A stretch of DNA of 33,309 bases from an uncultured Clostridia bacterium. GTDB lineage: Bacteria; Bacillota; Clostridia; Christensenellales; UBA1242. Each line of letters begins with the position of its first letter. The first letter of the stretch is position 1. This document shows, in pieces, positions 31,963 through 33,309 of the stretch. The notes under the pieces were generated by a model, which did not search any database, was not told the origin of the DNA, and saw nothing but the letters and a program-made list of their open reading frames with translations. Location: contig CALVNT010000005.1 in assembly GCA_944349925.1 (NCBI GenBank), positions 1-33,309 on the forward strand, in the 5' to 3' direction. The translations under genes and the position numbers were made by a program.

Positions 31963-33309
31963 TTATAATTTTCTTGACAATTTTTTCAACAATTTTTCTT
32001 TATCTTTTTGCAAAATTGTCTTTTTAGCATTTAGAGTTTTGTCTTGAGTCAAACTTACCAAATAATATCTCATTTCATCAAGACAATGGTCATCTTTTTT
32101 TATTGGGCTATCTTCTTCGCCCCACCAATAAGATTTAATTTCTCGAATCAAATTCACACAGTTTTTAAAAATAAAAAGATGCGATTTACCATTTGCATCA
32201 CAAAGATATCTTTTAACTATGTTAATACCTGTAAACAAATCTTTGTTTACACGCGAATTTGTTAAAATACCATTTTCATAAAATAACTCTACCACATTTT
32301 TGGGACTAGATAATGTCCGCTGTGAAGCGGCACTATCAATAAGTGCTTCTAAATATCCATTTCGATTGGTTTTCCAATTTAAAGATTTTGCGATTTCTTT
32401 TATTCGTTTTGCATGATAATCTACTTCCTTTCCCTTTTCAAAATGCTCAGCCACAACGAAAACATTTCCATCGTAATCACGAGCATAAAAATGTGCCGAA
32501 AGCGGATTATTTAACCCGGGGTCAATAGAAATATTGTCTTGCCAATCACAAGGCACATCAAATGGTTCAATAACATGAATATTTTCATCAAACGAATTAT
32601 AAACAAGACCGCCACACTGAATAAATTTTCCATAACGACGACTTTCAAGTTCTTCCTGCGACATAGAAGCTGACATTTGCTCAATTTCTGCTTGATTTAA
32701 ATAAGGATTATCCGCCCATTGCATATGTTCATGCCAAATGTTAGGATCATTATGCTCATTAAGATATATTTCATTATATACCCAAGTTAAACCTTTGAGC
32801 GGTGTCATAGTACCAAAAATTTCGCCCTGTCTATCTAAAACACGCATTTTACACTCTGTGTAAATATCAAAAGGGGGTTCTTCATCAAACCAAACGAAAT
32901 CAAGTGATGCTCCTTGAAATTTTTCTCGCCCTTGGTCACAACTACGAAAACCGATCTTGCTTAGCGAGCCAAAAACATTTCGAACAAGAATAAAATCTAT
33001 AACTCCACTTTCTGCACTATCTTGTCTGCCCTTATTCATAACAATTTTTTCTATCCAATTTGATTTTAGATAGTGCAAGATTTTTGCTTGTGCCACATCT
33101 CGCTGTACTTGCTTAGATAGACTGACGACCCAGCAGTCAATTTTTTTGTTTTTCCTAAAAGGCTGTATTCCTCTTGCAAGCCAAACAGTTTCTACTGCCC
33201 CACATTCAGTTTTGCCTGAACGATTTCCACCAAAAACCCAACGGTTTTTTTTAAGGCATTTGTGAAATGCCATTTGTTTTTGATGTATAATTTCACCGGT
33301 GTTATATTT
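31963..33309 (-). CDS. terL: Phage terminase large subunit, 5'-partial
   Basis: The reading frame stays open to the window edge; the codons before the ATG at 33273 spell KYNTGEIIHQKQ, which fits the usual terminase lead-in (G..H..Q..FH), so the true start is outside the window. Walker A GGNRSGKT follows shortly, Walker B is DFVWFDEEPP, and the RNase H-like nuclease domain has ISIDPGLNNPLSAHF and ALIDSAAS. The protein packages DNA into capsids and cuts the genome. No portal or capsid gene follows it: downstream on the same strand is a host-type surface protein. It is therefore at the edge of a prophage, or a remnant. Confidence 0.88.
   Translation of the reverse strand, partial: KYNTGEIIHQKQMAFHKCLKKNRWVFGGNRSGKTECGAVETVWLARGIQPFRKNKKIDCWVVSLSKQVQRDVAQAKILHYLKSNWIEKIVMNKGRQDSAESGVIDFILVRNVFGSLSKIGFRSCDQGREKFQGASLDFVWFDEEPPFDIYTECKMRVLDRQGEIFGTMTPLKGLTWVYNEIYLNEHNDPNIWHEHMQWADNPYLNQAEIEQMSASMSQEELESRRYGKFIQCGGLVYNSFDENIHVIEPFDVPCDWQDNISIDPGLNNPLSAHFYARDYDGNVFVVAEHFEKGKEVDYHAKRIKEIAKSLNWKTNRNGYLEALIDSAASQRTLSSPKNVVELFYENGILTNSRVNKDLFTGINIVKRYLCDANGKSHLFIFKNCVNLIREIKSYWWGEEDSPIKKDDHCLDEMRYYLVSLTQDKTLNAKKTILQKDKEKLLKKLSRKL

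Overview
This 33.3 kb window is AT-rich, tightly packed chromosomal DNA. It probably comes from a low-GC Gram-positive bacterium (Bacillota, Clostridia-like). The support is a DivIVA-domain protein, a Firmicutes-style Lgt, a RecD2-type helicase, heterodimeric and MacB-like ABC exporters, strong AGGAGG-type ribosome sites and sigma-A-like promoters. I cannot name a genus.

Layout. 1-838: a six-gene tRNA operon on the minus strand (Pro-Met-Asp-Phe-Thr-Tyr), with its promoter at 702-730. 839-3098: a divergent pair, a nucleoside-hydrolase/metallophosphoesterase fusion (minus) and a FabG-like SDR (plus). 3097-5381: a minus-strand group lgt - small membrane protein - DivIVA-like protein, ending in a perfectly paired four-arm palindromic element. 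5556-6698: a Rho-like protein that has lost its ATPase motifs. 6879-8883: a 17-residue-repeat beta-solenoid protein and a 10-TM metal exporter. 9009-15130: a MarR-controlled drug-export operon (marR, two ABC half-transporters forming an asymmetric heterodimer, and a MacB-like transporter). 15212-20827 (minus): a MarR-like regulator, cysS, a 375-bp gap with a second four-arm element and a 15-bp tandem repeat, valS and a DUF2238-like membrane protein. 20921-23888: recD2 and comF. 23889-24412: a degenerate AT-rich repeat and tRNA-Glu. 24413-25722: two minus-strand proteins of unknown function. 25818-29448: a rubrerythrin-like protein with damaged iron ligands, a GPH-type sugar symporter, a small lipoprotein and an NMT1/SsuA-type solute-binding lipoprotein. 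29585-31855: a large wall-surface protein. 31963-33309: a phage-type terminase large subunit whose 5' end runs off the window.

The most unusual content is: (i) two intergenic elements with the same architecture, an outer stem enclosing three back-to-back hairpins, different stem sequences but a shared GACTATTC terminal hairpin loop; (ii) a truncated Rho paralogue without Walker A or B; (iii) the nucleosidase-phosphoesterase fusion; (iv) at least three genes whose -10 box lies 6-9 nt from the start codon and that lack a ribosome site, which suggests leaderless mRNAs. All assignments come from reading motifs by eye; no database search was run.
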